DNA of 64,000 nucleotides from Hymenobacter jeollabukensis (GCF_005771675.1 NZ_VAJM01000001.1:372001-436000), one strand, 5' to 3'. Counted from the first letter of the stretch, positions 42,497 through 53,244 are shown. The notes: generated from the sequence alone by a model not told the origin. Translations and numbers: made by a program.

Positions 42497-42832
42497 TCAG
42501 TCGATGATCATATCCACTACCGACGTCACCAAGGTCAGCACGATGCTGAAGATGAGGGCGTAAAGAAACCCATCGACCTTGAAGCCAGGCAGCAGCCAGT
42601 CGGCCAGCAGCACGATGACGGCGTTGATGACCAGCAGAAACAGGCCCAGGGTGAGCACAGTGATGGGGAAGCCCAGGATTTTCAGGATGGGCTTGACCAC
42701 CGCGTTCAGGATGCCGAGCACCAGCACCAGCAGCAGCGCGTCGGTGAAGCCGCCGAGGTGGGCGCCGGGCAGCACCTTCGTCAGCACGTAGGCAATGATG
42801 GCGCTGAGGATGAATTTCAGAATGAAGCCCAT
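42497..42832 (-). CDS. Phage holin family IV small membrane protein
   Basis: 111 residues from ATG at 42830-42832 (MGFILKFILSAIIAYVLTKVLPG). Four hydrophobic segments and the VLGILNAVVKPILKILGFPITVLTLGLFLLVINA pattern match the PF04020 family. Despite the name most members are chromosomal housekeeping membrane proteins of unknown function, and no phage genes are near. Confidence 0.88.
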   Translation of the reverse strand: MGFILKFILSAIIAYVLTKVLPGAHLGGFTDALLLVLVLGILNAVVKPILKILGFPITVLTLGLFLLVINAVIVLLADWLLPGFKVDGFLYALIFSIVLTLVTSVVDMIID

Positions 42833-42931
42833 ACGGGAAACAGTTTGGAAGGAGGAGAAAAGAGAAGCCCGCCGGCTCAGCAGTGAACCGACGGGCAACT
42901 ATACGCAAAAGTCTATGCTTGGCTGCGCTTA

Positions 42932-44026
42932 CGCTTCCGTAATGCCGTTGGCCGTCAGCCGGCCCTGCGACACGGCCATCCAGTTGGCCATCTGGTAGAG
43001 CAGGCGGGCGCCCACGTTGCCGTTCCAGTCGGTGTCGCCGGGGGCTACTTCGTTCAGGTCGCAGCCGATGATTTGGCGGCCCGAGCGCACCACGGCCCGG
43101 ATCAGGTACAGCGCCTCCTCAAACTCCAGCCCGCCGGGTACCGGGGTGCCGGTGCCGGGGCACAGCTTGGGGTCCAGCCCGTCGATGTCGAAGCTCAGGT
43201 ACACCTTCTGGGGCAGCTGGGCAATGATTTTACCGCACTGCTTTTTCCAGGATTTCTTCTCGTACATGCCCTCGCGCAGGAAGCGGTGGTGGAACATCAC
43301 CACCCGCCCGCCCGATTGGGCAATGAGGTCGGCCTCCTGCTGGCACAGGTCGCGGATGCCTACTTGCACGAGCTTCTTCACCTGCGGCAGCTGCAGGGCA
43401 TTGTACATGATACTGGCGTGCGAGTACTGAAAGCCCTCGTAGGCCGTGCGCAGGTCACAGTGCGCGTCGATCTGCAGGATGCCAAATTCCTCGTGGCGCT
43501 CGGCCAGCGCGTGCATGTAGCCCAGCGGGGTGCTATGGTCGCCGCCGAGCACCACCACGCCCTTGCCGGCGTCGAGGTAAGCGCCGGTTTTGGCCTTGAG
43601 CCACTTCAGCAGCGCCTCGCCCCGCTCGGTGACCTTGCCCGTCACGTTGGCAAACTTCTTGGCCGATTCCGCAGGCTGGCCGTCTTCCAGCCAGCCGATG
43701 TAGCCTTCGGCCAGCTCACGCAGCTCGCGGCTTTCGGCTTCCCACTTCTCGTCCACCTCTTCCATAGCCAGGCCCAGCTTCCAGGCGTCGGGCAGGTCCG
43801 GGTCGTAGAGGTCGACCTGGGCCGAGGCCTCGGCAATGGCGGCCGGGCCCTGGGCCGTGCCGGCGCGGTAAGACACGGTGACTTCCCAGGGCACGGGCAC
43901 CACCACCACCTGGGCTTCCTCGGGCGAGAAAGGCAGGCCGAACAGGCCACCGGACGTATCACCGACGGCGTTGGGGTCGAAATTGGCTATTTTCTGCTGC
44001 AGCGCAAGGACAATCGGGTCGTGCAT
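42932..44026 (-). CDS. Ureohydrolase (agmatinase/formimidoylglutamase family)
   Basis: 364 residues from ATG at 44024-44026 (MHDPIVLALQQKIANFDPNAVGD). Two-manganese site motifs are visible: GGDHSTPLG, QIDAHCDLR and SFDIDGLDP. An insertion of about 50 residues after the first strand (EKWEAESRELRELAEGYIGW) is typical of a Bacteroidota branch annotated as agmatinase or formimidoylglutamase. It hydrolyses a guanidino or formimidoyl group; the exact substrate cannot be set from sequence. Confidence 0.88.
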
Positions 44027-44066
44027 GACGAAAGGAAAATTCGGGGAGAAAGAAGAAGCGGGCCGT

Positions 44067-44127
44067 AAAAAAACGGCAGGATTGAAGCGGCGCTGGAAGG
44101 GTTTCCGCACCGGTTCAATCCTGCCGT
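44067..44127 (-). terminator. Terminator of the chemosensory operon
   Basis: ACGGCAGGATTGAA (44073-44086) pairs with TTCAATCCTGCCGT (44114-44127), with further pairing inside the loop. Seven T residues follow on the minus strand. Confidence 0.9.
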
Positions 44128-44140
44128 CAGCTGCCGGTGG

Positions 44141-44779
44141 CTAGGCGGGCAGGCCGTTGCCGGGCAGGTCGTAGGTGCGGATAATGGTCAGGATTTTGTC
44201 GAAGGTCTCGCGGTCGAAGAAGAGCATCAGGGGCAGTTCCACGTTGCTGTTCTGGTCGGAAAACTGCGTGATGACCGAGAAAATCAGCGGCTGCATCTTC
44301 GGGTGCGTTTCCAGCAGGCTGTCGAGCGAGTGGGCCAGGTTGCCGTGGGTGGCGGCGCGCGGCGGGGCCCCGTAGATTTTCGCCTTCAGGATATTCGCCA
44401 GCTGCGTCACCAAGGCCCCGGTGATGATGTTGCTGATTTCCAGCAGCAACGACTCCTGCATCTCGTTGATGTTCAGGTCGTCGCTCACGTCCATGCGCAG
44501 GCACACCTTGGAGAGGCGCTGCACGTGCTGGCCGGAGAAGAACATCAGCGTGGTGCCGTTGAAGTCGCCCTTGATGTCGGACTGAATGGCCACGTGGCTG
44601 CTCTGGTAGCTGCTGATGAGCTTGATAATGTCGCCGGCGCGCACCAGCTCCAGGCTGGGCACTTCCAGCAACACCCTCTCCTGGGCAATGGCTGCAAACG
44701 AGTCGGCGGCCCGCGCCAATCCGATATTCAGGATTTCGCGGATAATATCCCGTTCCAGATCATTCATGAGCAGGTCCAT
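44141..44779 (-). CDS. CheC-type chemotaxis phosphatase
   Basis: 212 residues from ATG at 44777-44779 (ATG at 44767 is possible). Two helix motifs of the CheC/CheX/FliY group are present: REILNIGLARAADSFAAIA and LLEISNIITGALVTQLANIL, with Glu and Asn at the catalytic spacing (E-x2-N). Expected to dephosphorylate CheY-P. Last gene of the chemosensory operon, 74 bases after cheA. Pro residues follow both motifs (LEVP, GAPP), as in active members. Confidence 0.85.
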   Translation of the reverse strand: MDLLMNDLERDIIREILNIGLARAADSFAAIAQERVLLEVPSLELVRAGDIIKLISSYQSSHVAIQSDIKGDFNGTTLMFFSGQHVQRLSKVCLRMDVSDDLNINEMQESLLLEISNIITGALVTQLANILKAKIYGAPPRAATHGNLAHSLDSLLETHPKMQPLIFSVITQFSDQNSNVELPLMLFFDRETFDKILTIIRTYDLPGNGLPA

Positions 44780-44853
44780 ACGGGTGGCTTAGGTTAAAAG
44801 CAGGCCGGCGGCGGCTACGCGGCAGCGACCCTGGGGGGTTGGCAGTACGAATT

Positions 44854-46491
44854 TCATGGGCGGCGGGATAAGAACAGGCGCGTAATAGCTGGCACGTCGA
44901 GTACCAGGCACACCTGCCCGCTGCCGAGCAAGGTAACTCCGCCAAACAGATCGATCATGTCGAGCGGCTGGCTGACGGGTTTGATGACGATATCCTGCTG
45001 ACGCAGGAACCGGTCGACAATCAGGCCTAATTTACGGCCGTTGTAATTGGTGATGATGATGTCCTGCGCCCCGGTCAGCGCGGCGCGGTTGGCCGGCAGC
45101 AGGGCGTCGTCGTTGTCGGCCAGCAGGTCAGCCAGGCGCACCACCGGAATGTTCTCGGTCAGCACCTTGGCCAGCAGCGTGCCGCCCACCACGTGCAGCT
45201 TCTCCGGCGCCAACGACACCACCGAGTCGGTGTGCATCAGCGGCAGCGCGTACGGGTGGCCGTCGAGTTCGAAGAGCAGGGCGCCCTTCACGGCAATGGA
45301 GGTGGGCAGCACCAGCGTGAAGGTGGTGCCCTGGCCCAGCTTGGAATCCACGCGCAGCTGCCCGCCGAGCGAGTCGATGGCCAGCTTTACCACGTCGAGG
45401 CCCACGCCGCGGCCCGAAATTTCGGTTACCTGCTCAGCCGTCGAGAAGCCGGCCTCGAAGAGCAGGTTGTGCACTTCCGTTTCGTTGAGGCGGGCCGCCG
45501 CTTCGCGCGTGAGCAGCCCGCGGTCCACGGCCTTGCGGCGCACGCGCTCCACGTCCACCCCGCGCCCGTCGTCGCTGATGCGGATGAGCACGTTGTCGCG
45601 GTCGGTCTGGGCCGAGAGGACCAGCTGCCCGATTTCCGGCTTGCCCGCCTTCACGCGCTCCTCGGGCGTTTCCAGGCCGTGGCCGATGGCGTTGCGCACC
45701 AGGTGCAGCAAAGAATCGGTGATGATCTGCAGGATGTTGCGGTCGATCTGGATATCCTGCCCGCTGATGGTCAGCTCCACCTGCTTCTGCTCGGCAGTGG
45801 CCACGTCGCGCACCACCCGCGGAAACTTGTTGAACAGCGTGCCCACGCCCACCAGGCGGGCGTCCATCACTGAGTACTGCAAATCGTCGGCGAGGCGGCT
45901 GAGGTGGGCCGTCACCGTCTGCAGGGTGGTGTCGCCGATTTCCTGGGCCAGGGTCAGCACCCGGTCCCGGTCGATGATCAGCTCCCCGACGAGGTTGAGC
46001 AGGTGGTCGAGCTTCTTGATCGGGATGTAAACCAGGTCCGACAGCTCCAACTTGCGGGTGGCATCTTCCTCGCTGCCAGATTCGTCGTCGTCCAGCAGCA
46101 CCGGCTCTTCGCCCTCGATAACCCGGTCCAGGTTCTCGATGAGCGGAAGGTTTTCGGTCAGCTCCTGGTTGGCGCCCACGGCCCGGATCATGCCGCCCAG
46201 CACGTCGATGCCGCTGAAGAGCACGGGTACCATGGAGCCGGCGAAGGGCCGCTCCTTGCTGCGGATCTGCCCGAAGATGGTTTCCATCCGGTGCGCCACT
46301 TCGCCGATGGCGTCGTGGCCCATGGCCCGGGCGTTGGCCTTCAGGTTGTGGAGCAGGCGGAACACTTCGTTCAACGCCCCTTCGTCGCCCGGCCGCTTTT
46401 CCAGCACCGACATGTGCTGGCTCATGGCGTCGTAGGCCTCCAGGGCCTCGGCCATAAACAACTCCCGGTATTCCTGTTCGCGTGACTTCAT
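44854..46491 (-). CDS. cheA: Chemotaxis histidine kinase CheA lacking the P2 domain
   Basis: 545 residues. P1 (Hpt) with phospho-acceptor His48 (RLLHNLKANARAMGH), a 25-residue acidic linker (about 125-150) where CheY-docking P2 would be, P3 dimerisation helices (about 150-230), the P4 ATPase with N box HLVRNAIGHGLE (263-274), G1 ISDDGRGVD and G2 GRGVGLDVV, and P5 CheW-like domain (about 400-540). Its ATG overlaps the cheB stop by four bases (ATGA), so the two are translationally coupled. Confidence 0.94.
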   Translation of the reverse strand: MKSREQEYRELFMAEALEAYDAMSQHMSVLEKRPGDEGALNEVFRLLHNLKANARAMGHDAIGEVAHRMETIFGQIRSKERPFAGSMVPVLFSGIDVLGGMIRAVGANQELTENLPLIENLDRVIEGEEPVLLDDDESGSEEDATRKLELSDLVYIPIKKLDHLLNLVGELIIDRDRVLTLAQEIGDTTLQTVTAHLSRLADDLQYSVMDARLVGVGTLFNKFPRVVRDVATAEQKQVELTISGQDIQIDRNILQIITDSLLHLVRNAIGHGLETPEERVKAGKPEIGQLVLSAQTDRDNVLIRISDDGRGVDVERVRRKAVDRGLLTREAAARLNETEVHNLLFEAGFSTAEQVTEISGRGVGLDVVKLAIDSLGGQLRVDSKLGQGTTFTLVLPTSIAVKGALLFELDGHPYALPLMHTDSVVSLAPEKLHVVGGTLLAKVLTENIPVVRLADLLADNDDALLPANRAALTGAQDIIITNYNGRKLGLIVDRFLRQQDIVIKPVSQPLDMIDLFGGVTLLGSGQVCLVLDVPAITRLFLSRRP

Positions 46492-47600
46492 CGGGAGTAC
46501 GAACGGATAGCGGGTGACACGCGCGGCGGGGCGGCGGGGCGCAGCGGCTGCACGTGGCCGTTGATAAAGCGGGCCATGTCTTCCAGGGCCAGCACCGCCG
46601 AAGCGTGTCCGCCCTCAATGACAGCCTTGGGCATGGCAAATACGGCGGCCGACTGTTCGCTCTGGGCCAGGACCGTGCCGCCGAAGTGGCGGATCATGGC
46701 CGCGCCGGCGGTGCCGTCGCAGCCCAGCCCGGTCAGCACCACGCCCAGGGTGCGGGCGCCGGCGGCCCGGGCGGCCGAAATCATCAGCAAATCAATGTTG
46801 GGCTCGTCGAGGCCGGCGGCGGGCTCATGGGCCTGCTGCAGCCAGAGCGACTGGCCCACTTCGCCGCGCACGGCCCAGTTCGAGCCGCCGGGCACCACCA
46901 CGATTTGCCCGGCCTGCAGGCGCAGTCCGGCGCGGCCCTCCACTACCGGCAACGACGCGGCCCGGCGCACCCGTTCCAGCAGCGAAGCCGTGAAAGCCGC
47001 CGGCAAATGCACCGCCACCACCACCGTCCAGCGCAGGCCCGGCTGCAGGCCGCGCACCAGGGCTTCCACCGCTGCCGCCCCGCCCGTCGAGCCGCCGATA
47101 ACTATGACGCCGCGCGGGGTGGTGCTCAGCACGTGTCCGGCCATGCCGTACACGGCCGATCCGCTGCTCAGGCTCAGCCGTTGCAGGGCCGCCGTGGCTA
47201 CCGCCCGCGACTGGTGCACTTTGCGCAGCAGGTCGCGGCGCGCGAAGCCATAGTCGGGGTCGGTGGGCGCCGGTAAGGGGCCGATGTGGTCGTACACGCC
47301 CCACTGCGAGGCTTCGCGCAGCGTGGCCGAGGGCAGGGTGTAGCCGGCGTAGAGCAGCACGGGGCCGCGGTGAAACTGCGCCAGGCGCTTCATGCTGGCC
47401 ACGGGCTGCTCGCCGGTGATGACGAGGTCGGGACGCAGGCGGCGGGCCTGGGCAATGAGGTCGTCGGGGCCGGCGGTGCTGCCCACAATCTGCACGCTCG
47501 CGTCGGTCCGCAGCAGCTTGGACAACGCCAAGCGCATCAAGCCTGGCATGTCGCCAAGCAGGATGGTCAGGGGAGCAGGCAGTACCGGGGGGTTAAACAA
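46488..47600 (-). CDS. cheB: CheB methylesterase with degenerate receiver domain
   Basis: 370 residues; the start is taken as TTG at 47598-47600 and is uncertain. The C-terminal methylesterase domain keeps the Ser171-His198-Asp295 triad (GGSTGG, VVAVHLP, GLGCDG). The N-terminal domain (10-110) resembles a receiver, but the phospho-acceptor Asp is replaced (PDLVITGEQP, Gly63 at the expected site), the N-terminal acidic pair is reduced to one Asp (LLGDMPG), and the signature Lys is missing. Control by CheA phosphorylation is therefore unlikely. Confidence 0.9.
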   Translation of the reverse strand: MFNPPVLPAPLTILLGDMPGLMRLALSKLLRTDASVQIVGSTAGPDDLIAQARRLRPDLVITGEQPVASMKRLAQFHRGPVLLYAGYTLPSATLREASQWGVYDHIGPLPAPTDPDYGFARRDLLRKVHQSRAVATAALQRLSLSSGSAVYGMAGHVLSTTPRGVIVIGGSTGGAAAVEALVRGLQPGLRWTVVVAVHLPAAFTASLLERVRRAASLPVVEGRAGLRLQAGQIVVVPGGSNWAVRGEVGQSLWLQQAHEPAAGLDEPNIDLLMISAARAAGARTLGVVLTGLGCDGTAGAAMIRHFGGTVLAQSEQSAAVFAMPKAVIEGGHASAVLALEDMARFINGHVQPLRPAAPPRVSPAIRSYSR

Positions 47601-47674
47601 AGCGCAACGAAACAGAAGCAGAACACGAGCCGGCGTCCCTTAGGCGGGGCGCCGCGCCAACGCCGAACGCGGAA

Positions 47675-48055
47675 TTAGGCCGAAGCGCCGCTGTCCTGCA
47701 GCGCGCCGCCCACGATTTCGAGCACCTTGTCTTCGGAGAAAGGCTTCACGATGTAGGCAGAAGCGCCGCTTTCCAGGGCTTCGTTCACGATGACCTCCTG
47801 CCCTACGGCCGAGCACATCACAATTTTCACGTTGGGCAGCTCCTGGCGGATGTCCTTGAGCACTTCCAGGCCGGTGTTGTCGGGCAGGATGACGTCGAGG
47901 GTAATCAGGTCGGGCTTGGTTTCGCTGGCTAGGTCGCGGGCCTGCTGGCCGTTTGCGGCCTCACCCACCACGTCGTAACCGGCGTCGGTGAGCATATTCT
48001 TCAGCATCGTGCGCATGTAGAACGAGTCGTCTACGATGAGGATGCGGTTTTTCAT
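47675..48055 (-). CDS. cheY: CheY-like response regulator
   Basis: 126 residues, a single receiver domain. All key residues present: acidic pair in LIVDDSFYM, phospho-acceptor Asp in LITLDVILP, Ser in VMCSAVGQ and Lys in YIVKPFSED. Output of the CheA kinase in this operon. No flagellar genes are in the window, so the target may be gliding machinery or another effector. Confidence 0.94.
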   Translation of the reverse strand: MKNRILIVDDSFYMRTMLKNMLTDAGYDVVGEAANGQQARDLASETKPDLITLDVILPDNTGLEVLKDIRQELPNVKIVMCSAVGQEVIVNEALESGASAYIVKPFSEDKVLEIVGGALQDSGASA

Positions 48056-48103
48056 AAGGGTGCGGTCTAGGGAGTGAGCGTGGGAGTGGCAGAGTTACCG
48101 GGC

Positions 48104-48643
48104 CTATCTACGCTCAGTAGCGGCGGAAGATGTGGCTTTGGGCTTGAGCTGCATGATTTCCTCGGGCGTGAGCAGCTTGAGCATGTCCAGCACGATGATG
48201 ATGCGGTTTTCCACCCGGGCGATGCCCTCAATGTATTTGTCGTTGATGTTCAGGTCCTGGATGAACTCCGGGGCTTTTTCGATGCTGGCGGCCGGCAGCG
48301 ACAGGGGCTGGGGCACCTCGCGCACGATGATGCCGATGGTGTAGTCCTTGGCCTCGAGGGCCATGGTGTAGGTCACGCCCGTCACCGGCTCGTTGCTGGA
48401 GGTGCGCAGCCGAAACCGCTCTTCCAGGTCGATGATGGCAATGATGTCGCCGCGCAGGTTGGCAATGCCCTTCACGAAGCGCGGCGTTTTGGGCATGCGC
48501 GCAATTTCGGGGGTGAGCGTGACCTCCTTCACCTGCTCGATGCGAATCCCGTATTCTTCGCCGGCGAGGCGGAACACGATGAGCTGCACGGGCACGTCGG
48601 GCTTGGAGGCTTTTTTGTCGGCGGCCGCTTGACTATCAGGCAT
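48104..48643 (-). CDS. cheW: CheW coupling protein
   Basis: 179 residues. The CheW domain spans about 20-165, with VQLIVFRLAGEEYGIRIEQVKEV, MPKTPRFVKGIANLRGDIIAIIDL (the Arg of NLRG is the conserved receptor/kinase contact) and ENRIIIVLDM. It links the poly-HAMP receptor to CheA. Second gene of the operon. Confidence 0.95.
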   Translation of the reverse strand: MPDSQAAADKKASKPDVPVQLIVFRLAGEEYGIRIEQVKEVTLTPEIARMPKTPRFVKGIANLRGDIIAIIDLEERFRLRTSSNEPVTGVTYTMALEAKDYTIGIIVREVPQPLSLPAASIEKAPEFIQDLNINDKYIEGIARVENRIIIVLDMLKLLTPEEIMQLKPKATSSAATERR

Positions 48644-48720
48644 GCACGGGGTGGGTTAGAGCGAAACGGTCGGCCCGGCCGGAGCGGATGAGGCTCCGGC
48701 CGGGCAGCATTCAGACCGTA

Positions 48721-51700
48721 TTATTTCTTGCGTTGCTTGGGAGCCGGGGCTTTGGCCGCGTTATCCGGACGCTGGTTGTCGGCCGGCTTGCCGTTTTTGG
48801 CCTCCGAGGCTCCCGCCCGACGTACCGGCGCCTTGCGGGGCGTGGGCATGGTCGGCTCGGTGGGCTCCGCCGCGTGGGCAGCGGGCTTGCGCGTCGGCAG
48901 CGGACGGGCCGGGGCGGCGTTGGTCAAAGCGCCACCGGCAGCGGGGCGCTGAGCCGGGGCCGGACGACGCGGCGGCGCGGCGGGTGCTGCGGACGGCGCC
49001 GCCGACGCGGCCTGCCGGGCGGCCATGCGGCCCACCGGGCGCTGGGCCGGGGCCTCGGGCTGCGGCGCTACGGGCTGCCGACGCGCCGGGCGGGCGGGCC
49101 GCACGGGCTCGGGCTCGTAGTAGACATCCTCGGCCATGTAGTCCATCAGCTGGAAGGCCGAGAGGCCCACCTGCAGGTCGTCGGCAATGTCGGTCAGCTT
49201 CTGGCTCGACGCGGTCAGCTCGGCCATCGACGAGCTGAGCTGCTTGGCCGTGCTGGCTACCTGCTGGGTGCCCGAAGCCGTTTGCTCGGCAATGGCTACC
49301 ACTTCTTCCACGTACTTCACCACGTCGCCAATCGAGGTTTTCTGAATCTCGGTGGCCGTGAGAATGTCGCGGGAGGTGCGCAGGATTTCGCCCGAGCTGG
49401 TGGCAATGTTTTTAAAGGCCGACGAAGCCTCAAACGTCGCGTTCTTCCCTTTCAACACTCGGCCTTCCATGGTCGAAATTGCCGCGGCGGCCGAAGCGGT
49501 GTCCTTTTTCACGTCCTCTACCAGCGTGTTGATTTCGTTGGCGGATTTACGGGAGCCTTCGGCCAGCTTGCGGATTTCCTCGGCTACCACCGCGAAACCC
49601 CGACCGGCTTCCCCGGCGCGGGCGGCTTCGATGGCGGCGTTCAGAGCCAGCAGGTTGGTTTGGGCGGCAATGTCGGTGATTACGCCCAGCGACTTGGAAA
49701 TGTCCTGCGAGCGGACCGACAGCACGTCGATGGTGCGGGCGGTGCCGGCCGAAGCGCTGGAAATTTCTTCCATGTTCTTTACCACCTCGGCCACGGTTTT
49801 CAGACCGAGCTGGGAGGTTTGCTCCCCGAGGATGGCGGCTTTGTTTACCACGTCGGCTTTGTTGGCCGTTTCCTTGGTGGCCGTCATGATTTCCTCGATC
49901 AGCTTGAAGGCCTGGTCGGTCTTCATAGCCTGATTCTGGGCGCCCTCAGCCATCTGCTGCATGGCCAAGGACACGTCCACTGTCACGCGGCTCATCTCCA
50001 GACCTTTCTGGGCCATTTCCTCCGACGAAGCCCCTACTACCAGGGACGACTCGTTGATTTCCGCCAGCAGCTCGTTGAGCGAGTCCACGGCGGTGTTCAG
50101 GGCCATGGCCATGGCGTAGATGTCGCCGGCGGTGGGTACTTCCACGCGCTGGGTCAGGTCGCCTTCCGAGAGGGCCCGCACCACGCGCGACACTTCCAGT
50201 ACCGGCGAGGCAATGGACTCGATCAGGTCGTTGAGCGTGTCCACGATGTCTTTCCACGAACCTGATACGCCGGTTACCATGGCGCGCTCGGTCAGCTTGC
50301 CTTCCACCCCGGCCACGCGGGCTACGCGCGACACTTCCTGGGCCAGGCGGTTCAGGTCGTCCACCATGCGGTTGATGGTGTCGGCCAGGTCGGCCACCTC
50401 GCCGCGGGCTTCCAGGGTCAGTTTCTGGGTAAGGTCACCCTGCGATACGCCGGTTACTACCTTCACGATGCCGCGTACCTGCGTGGTGAGGTTGGCGGCC
50501 ATGCGGTTTACGTTGTCGGTCAGGTCCTTCCACACGCCCGACACGTTCGGCACGTTGGCCTGGCCGCCGAGGCGGCCTTCGGTACCCACTTCCTGCGCCA
50601 CGCGGGTTACTTCGCCGGCAAACACGTTGAGCGAGTCCACCATCTGGTTGAGGATGTTCTTCAGCTCCAGCATCTCGCCGCGCACATCCACCGATACCTT
50701 CTGGGTCAGGTCGCCTTTTGCTACGGCCGTGGCTACGTTGGCAATGTCGCGCACCTGCGAGGTCAGCGAGGCGGCCATGGTGTTTACGTTGTCGGTCAGC
50801 TCCTTCCAGGTACCCCGGACGTTGGGCACGTTGGCCTGCCCGCCCAGCTTTCCTTCGGTGCCTACTTCGCGGGCCACGCGGGTTACTTCGTCACCGAAGG
50901 TGTTCAGCGAGTCCACCATCTGGTTAAGGTTCTCCTTGAGCTGGAGAAGCTCACCTTTCACATTTACAGTGATTTTCTGGCTCAAGTCGCCGCGGGCTAC
51001 GGCGGTGGCTACGTTGGCAATGTCACGCACCTGCGAGGTCAGGTTCGAGGCCATCGTGTTCACGTTGTCCGTCAGATCCTTCCACACCCCGCCTACGTTC
51101 GGCACGTTGGCCTGGCCGCCGAGGATACCCTCGGTACCTACTTCGCGGGCCACGCGGGTTACTTCGCCGGCGAAGATGTTGAGCGAGTCCACCATCTGGT
51201 TCAGAATGTTCTTCAGATCCAGCAGCTCGCCCTTTACATCTACCGTGATTTTCTGGGTCAGGTCACCCTTTGCTACCGCGGTGGCTACGTTGGCAATGTC
51301 ACGCACTTGGCTCGTCAGGTTCGAGGCCATGGTGTTTACGTTGTCGGTCAGCTCCTTCCAGGTACCACCGACGCGGGGCACCACGGCCTGGCCGCCCAGT
51401 TTACCCTCCGTACCCACTTCGCGGGCCACGCGGGTTACTTCGTCACCGAAGATGTTGAGCGAGTCCACCATCTGGTTCAAGATGTTCTTGAGCTCCAGGA
51501 TTTCGCCCTTCACGTTCACCGTCATCTTCTGCGACAAGTCGCCGCGGGCTACGGCGGTAGCCACGTTGGCAATGTCTCGTACCTGAGAGGTCAGGTTCGA
51601 GGCCATGTTGTTAACGTTGTCGGTCAGCTCCTTCCACACCCCGCCGACGCCCGGCACAATGGCCTGACCGCCGAGCTTACCCTCCGTACCAACTTCCAGT

Positions 51701-53169
51701 GCCACGCGGGTTACTTCGCCGGCGAACAGGTTCAGCGAGTCCACCATCTGGTTGAGGTTCTGCTTCAGTTGGAGCAGCTCCCCTTTCACGTCCACGGTGA
51801 TTTTCTGGGTCAGGTCCCCTTTGGCTACGGCGGTAGCTACGTTGGCAATGTCACGCACCTGCGAGGTCAGGTTCGAGGCCATCGTGTTCACGTTGTCCGT
51901 CAGTTCCTTCCACACGCCGGCCACGCTGGGCACGTTGGCCTGGCCGCCGAGGCGGCCTTCGGTACCCACTTCCTGCGCCACGCGGGTTACTTCCCCGGCG
52001 AACAGGTTCAGCGAGTCCACCATCTGGTTGAGGTTCATCTTGAGCTGCAACAGCTCGCCTTTCACGTCAACCGTAATCTTCTGGCTCAGGTCGCCTTTTG
52101 CTACGGCGGTAGCTACGTTGGCAATGTCACGCACCTGACTCGTCAAGTTGGCGGCCATGTTGTTTACGTTGTCGGTCAGGTCTTTCCAAACCCCGCCAAC
52201 GCCCGGTACCACGGCCTGGCCACCTAGCTTCCCTTCGGTACCCACTTCCTGCGCCACGCGGGTTACTTCGCCGGCGAAGAGGTTCAGCGAGTCCACCATC
52301 TGGTTGAGGTTTTCCTTCAACTGCAGCAGCTCGCCCTTTACGTTTACCGTGATTTTCTGGCTCAAGTCGCCGCGGGCTACGGCCGTTGCCACGTTGGCAA
52401 TGTCCCGTACCTGAGAGGTCAGGTTCGAGGCCATCGTGTTCACGTTGTCGGTCAGGTCTTTCCACACCCCGCCCACGTTCGGCACGGAGGCCTGGCCGCC
52501 CAGCTTCCCTTCGGTACCTACTTCCTGCGCCACGCGGGTTACTTCGCTGGCGAAGACGTTCAGGTTATCGATGGTTTTGTTGATGGTTTCGGCCATCAGC
52601 TTGAAGTCGCCCGACACCGGAATCTGGAACGACTCGTCCAGGTTACCCCGGCTGATGTTCTTCAGTACCTTGCCCACTTCCAACACCGGCACGGCGATGG
52701 AGTCCACCAGGCCGTTGATGTTGTTGATCATGTCCCGCCAGAAGCCCGTGGCGTTTTCGCCGGAGGCGCGGGCCTTCAGATTCCCTTCTACCCCGGCTAC
52801 TTTGGAGATGCGCGACACCTCGCCGCCCACGCCGCCAATCATCTCCACCATGGAGTTGTAGGCTTCGGCAATTTCGGCGAAGATGTCGTCGTTCTGCTTG
52901 GTCAGGCGCACCGAGATGTCGCCCTTCTTAAAGGCGTCGAGGGCGTAGAGCACCCGGTTGAGCTGCTCGTTGACGTAGTCCGGGTCGGCCGAGTCGTTGG
53001 CGCCGCCGCGGGCCACGCCGCGTTTGCGCGTCAGGTCCGACGTGGTGCGCGCCAGCATGCCGGTACCGTTGCGGGTAACGGGTCCGGTGCCGGTGACAGG
53101 AGTATCGGGCAGGTTGGCGTCGGAGGGCGTAGGCGTCGTAGCAGGTTTGCTGGTCTTACCGGTGGCCAT
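48721..53169 (-). CDS. Soluble poly-HAMP methyl-accepting chemotaxis protein
   Basis: 1482 residues from ATG at 53167-53169. No signal peptide or membrane segment. After a 65-residue low-complexity start come ten 92-residue units and one half unit (about 66-1036). Each full unit has two HAMP-like modules ([17 protein letters not shown]... and GTEGKLGGQ...[10 protein letters not shown]), giving about 21 modules. The MCP signalling domain (about 1037-1300) has the tip [20 protein letters not shown] and [16 protein letters not shown]. An Ala/Pro/Arg-rich tail of about 170 residues ends the protein. The layout recalls Nik1-type HAMP stacks. First gene of the operon. Confidence 0.92.
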   Translation of the reverse strand: MATGKTSKPATTPTPSDANLPDTPVTGTGPVTRNGTGMLARTTSDLTRKRGVARGGANDSADPDYVNEQLNRVLYALDAFKKGDISVRLTKQNDDIFAEIAEAYNSMVEMIGGVGGEVSRISKVAGVEGNLKARASGENATGFWRDMINNINGLVDSIAVPVLEVGKVLKNISRGNLDESFQIPVSGDFKLMAETINKTIDNLNVFASEVTRVAQEVGTEGKLGGQASVPNVGGVWKDLTDNVNTMASNLTSQVRDIANVATAVARGDLSQKITVNVKGELLQLKENLNQMVDSLNLFAGEVTRVAQEVGTEGKLGGQAVVPGVGGVWKDLTDNVNNMAANLTSQVRDIANVATAVAKGDLSQKITVDVKGELLQLKMNLNQMVDSLNLFAGEVTRVAQEVGTEGRLGGQANVPSVAGVWKELTDNVNTMASNLTSQVRDIANVATAVAKGDLTQKITVDVKGELLQLKQNLNQMVDSLNLFAGEVTRVALEVGTEGKLGGQAIVPGVGGVWKELTDNVNNMASNLTSQVRDIANVATAVARGDLSQKMTVNVKGEILELKNILNQMVDSLNIFGDEVTRVAREVGTEGKLGGQAVVPRVGGTWKELTDNVNTMASNLTSQVRDIANVATAVAKGDLTQKITVDVKGELLDLKNILNQMVDSLNIFAGEVTRVAREVGTEGILGGQANVPNVGGVWKDLTDNVNTMASNLTSQVRDIANVATAVARGDLSQKITVNVKGELLQLKENLNQMVDSLNTFGDEVTRVAREVGTEGKLGGQANVPNVRGTWKELTDNVNTMAASLTSQVRDIANVATAVAKGDLTQKVSVDVRGEMLELKNILNQMVDSLNVFAGEVTRVAQEVGTEGRLGGQANVPNVSGVWKDLTDNVNRMAANLTTQVRGIVKVVTGVSQGDLTQKLTLEARGEVADLADTINRMVDDLNRLAQEVSRVARVAGVEGKLTERAMVTGVSGSWKDIVDTLNDLIESIASPVLEVSRVVRALSEGDLTQRVEVPTAGDIYAMAMALNTAVDSLNELLAEINESSLVVGASSEEMAQKGLEMSRVTVDVSLAMQQMAEGAQNQAMKTDQAFKLIEEIMTATKETANKADVVNKAAILGEQTSQLGLKTVAEVVKNMEEISSASAGTARTIDVLSVRSQDISKSLGVITDIAAQTNLLALNAAIEAARAGEAGRGFAVVAEEIRKLAEGSRKSANEINTLVEDVKKDTASAAAAISTMEGRVLKGKNATFEASSAFKNIATSSGEILRTSRDILTATEIQKTSIGDVVKYVEEVVAIAEQTASGTQQVASTAKQLSSSMAELTASSQKLTDIADDLQVGLSAFQLMDYMAEDVYYEPEPVRPARPARRQPVAPQPEAPAQRPVGRMAARQAASAAPSAAPAAPPRRPAPAQRPAAGGALTNAAPARPLPTRKPAAHAAEPTEPTMPTPRKAPVRRAGASEAKNGKPADNQRPDNAAKAPAPKQRKK
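50480..52540 (-). repeat. 276-bp coding tandem repeats in the poly-HAMP gene
   Basis: Nucleotide-level repeats of period 276: the GTTGGCAATGTC marker lies at 50737, 51013 and 51289 and continues at about the same step to 52393. Seven units are highly similar, and the outer units are diverged. Confidence 0.9.
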
Positions 53170-53244
53170 ATGTGCGGAATGCAGGGCGCGAGGAAGCGCA
53201 GTGAGGGCGTGGGGAAGCCGGCCGGGCATGGCAGGCGGTATCGG

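Noticed and set aside
42497-42832. Holin-family gene as a sign of a prophage
   Set aside because: The family is mainly chromosomal in Bacteroidota and no phage structural, integrase or lysis genes are near.
48688-52227. Long plus-strand open frames with internal repeats opposite the receptor gene
   Set aside because: They mirror the 276-bp coding repeats of the poly-HAMP gene; there is no independent start context or homology.
50480-52540. Regularly spaced repeats suggesting a CRISPR-like array
   Set aside because: The period is 276 bases with continuous coding in frame and no unique spacers; it is a protein repeat.
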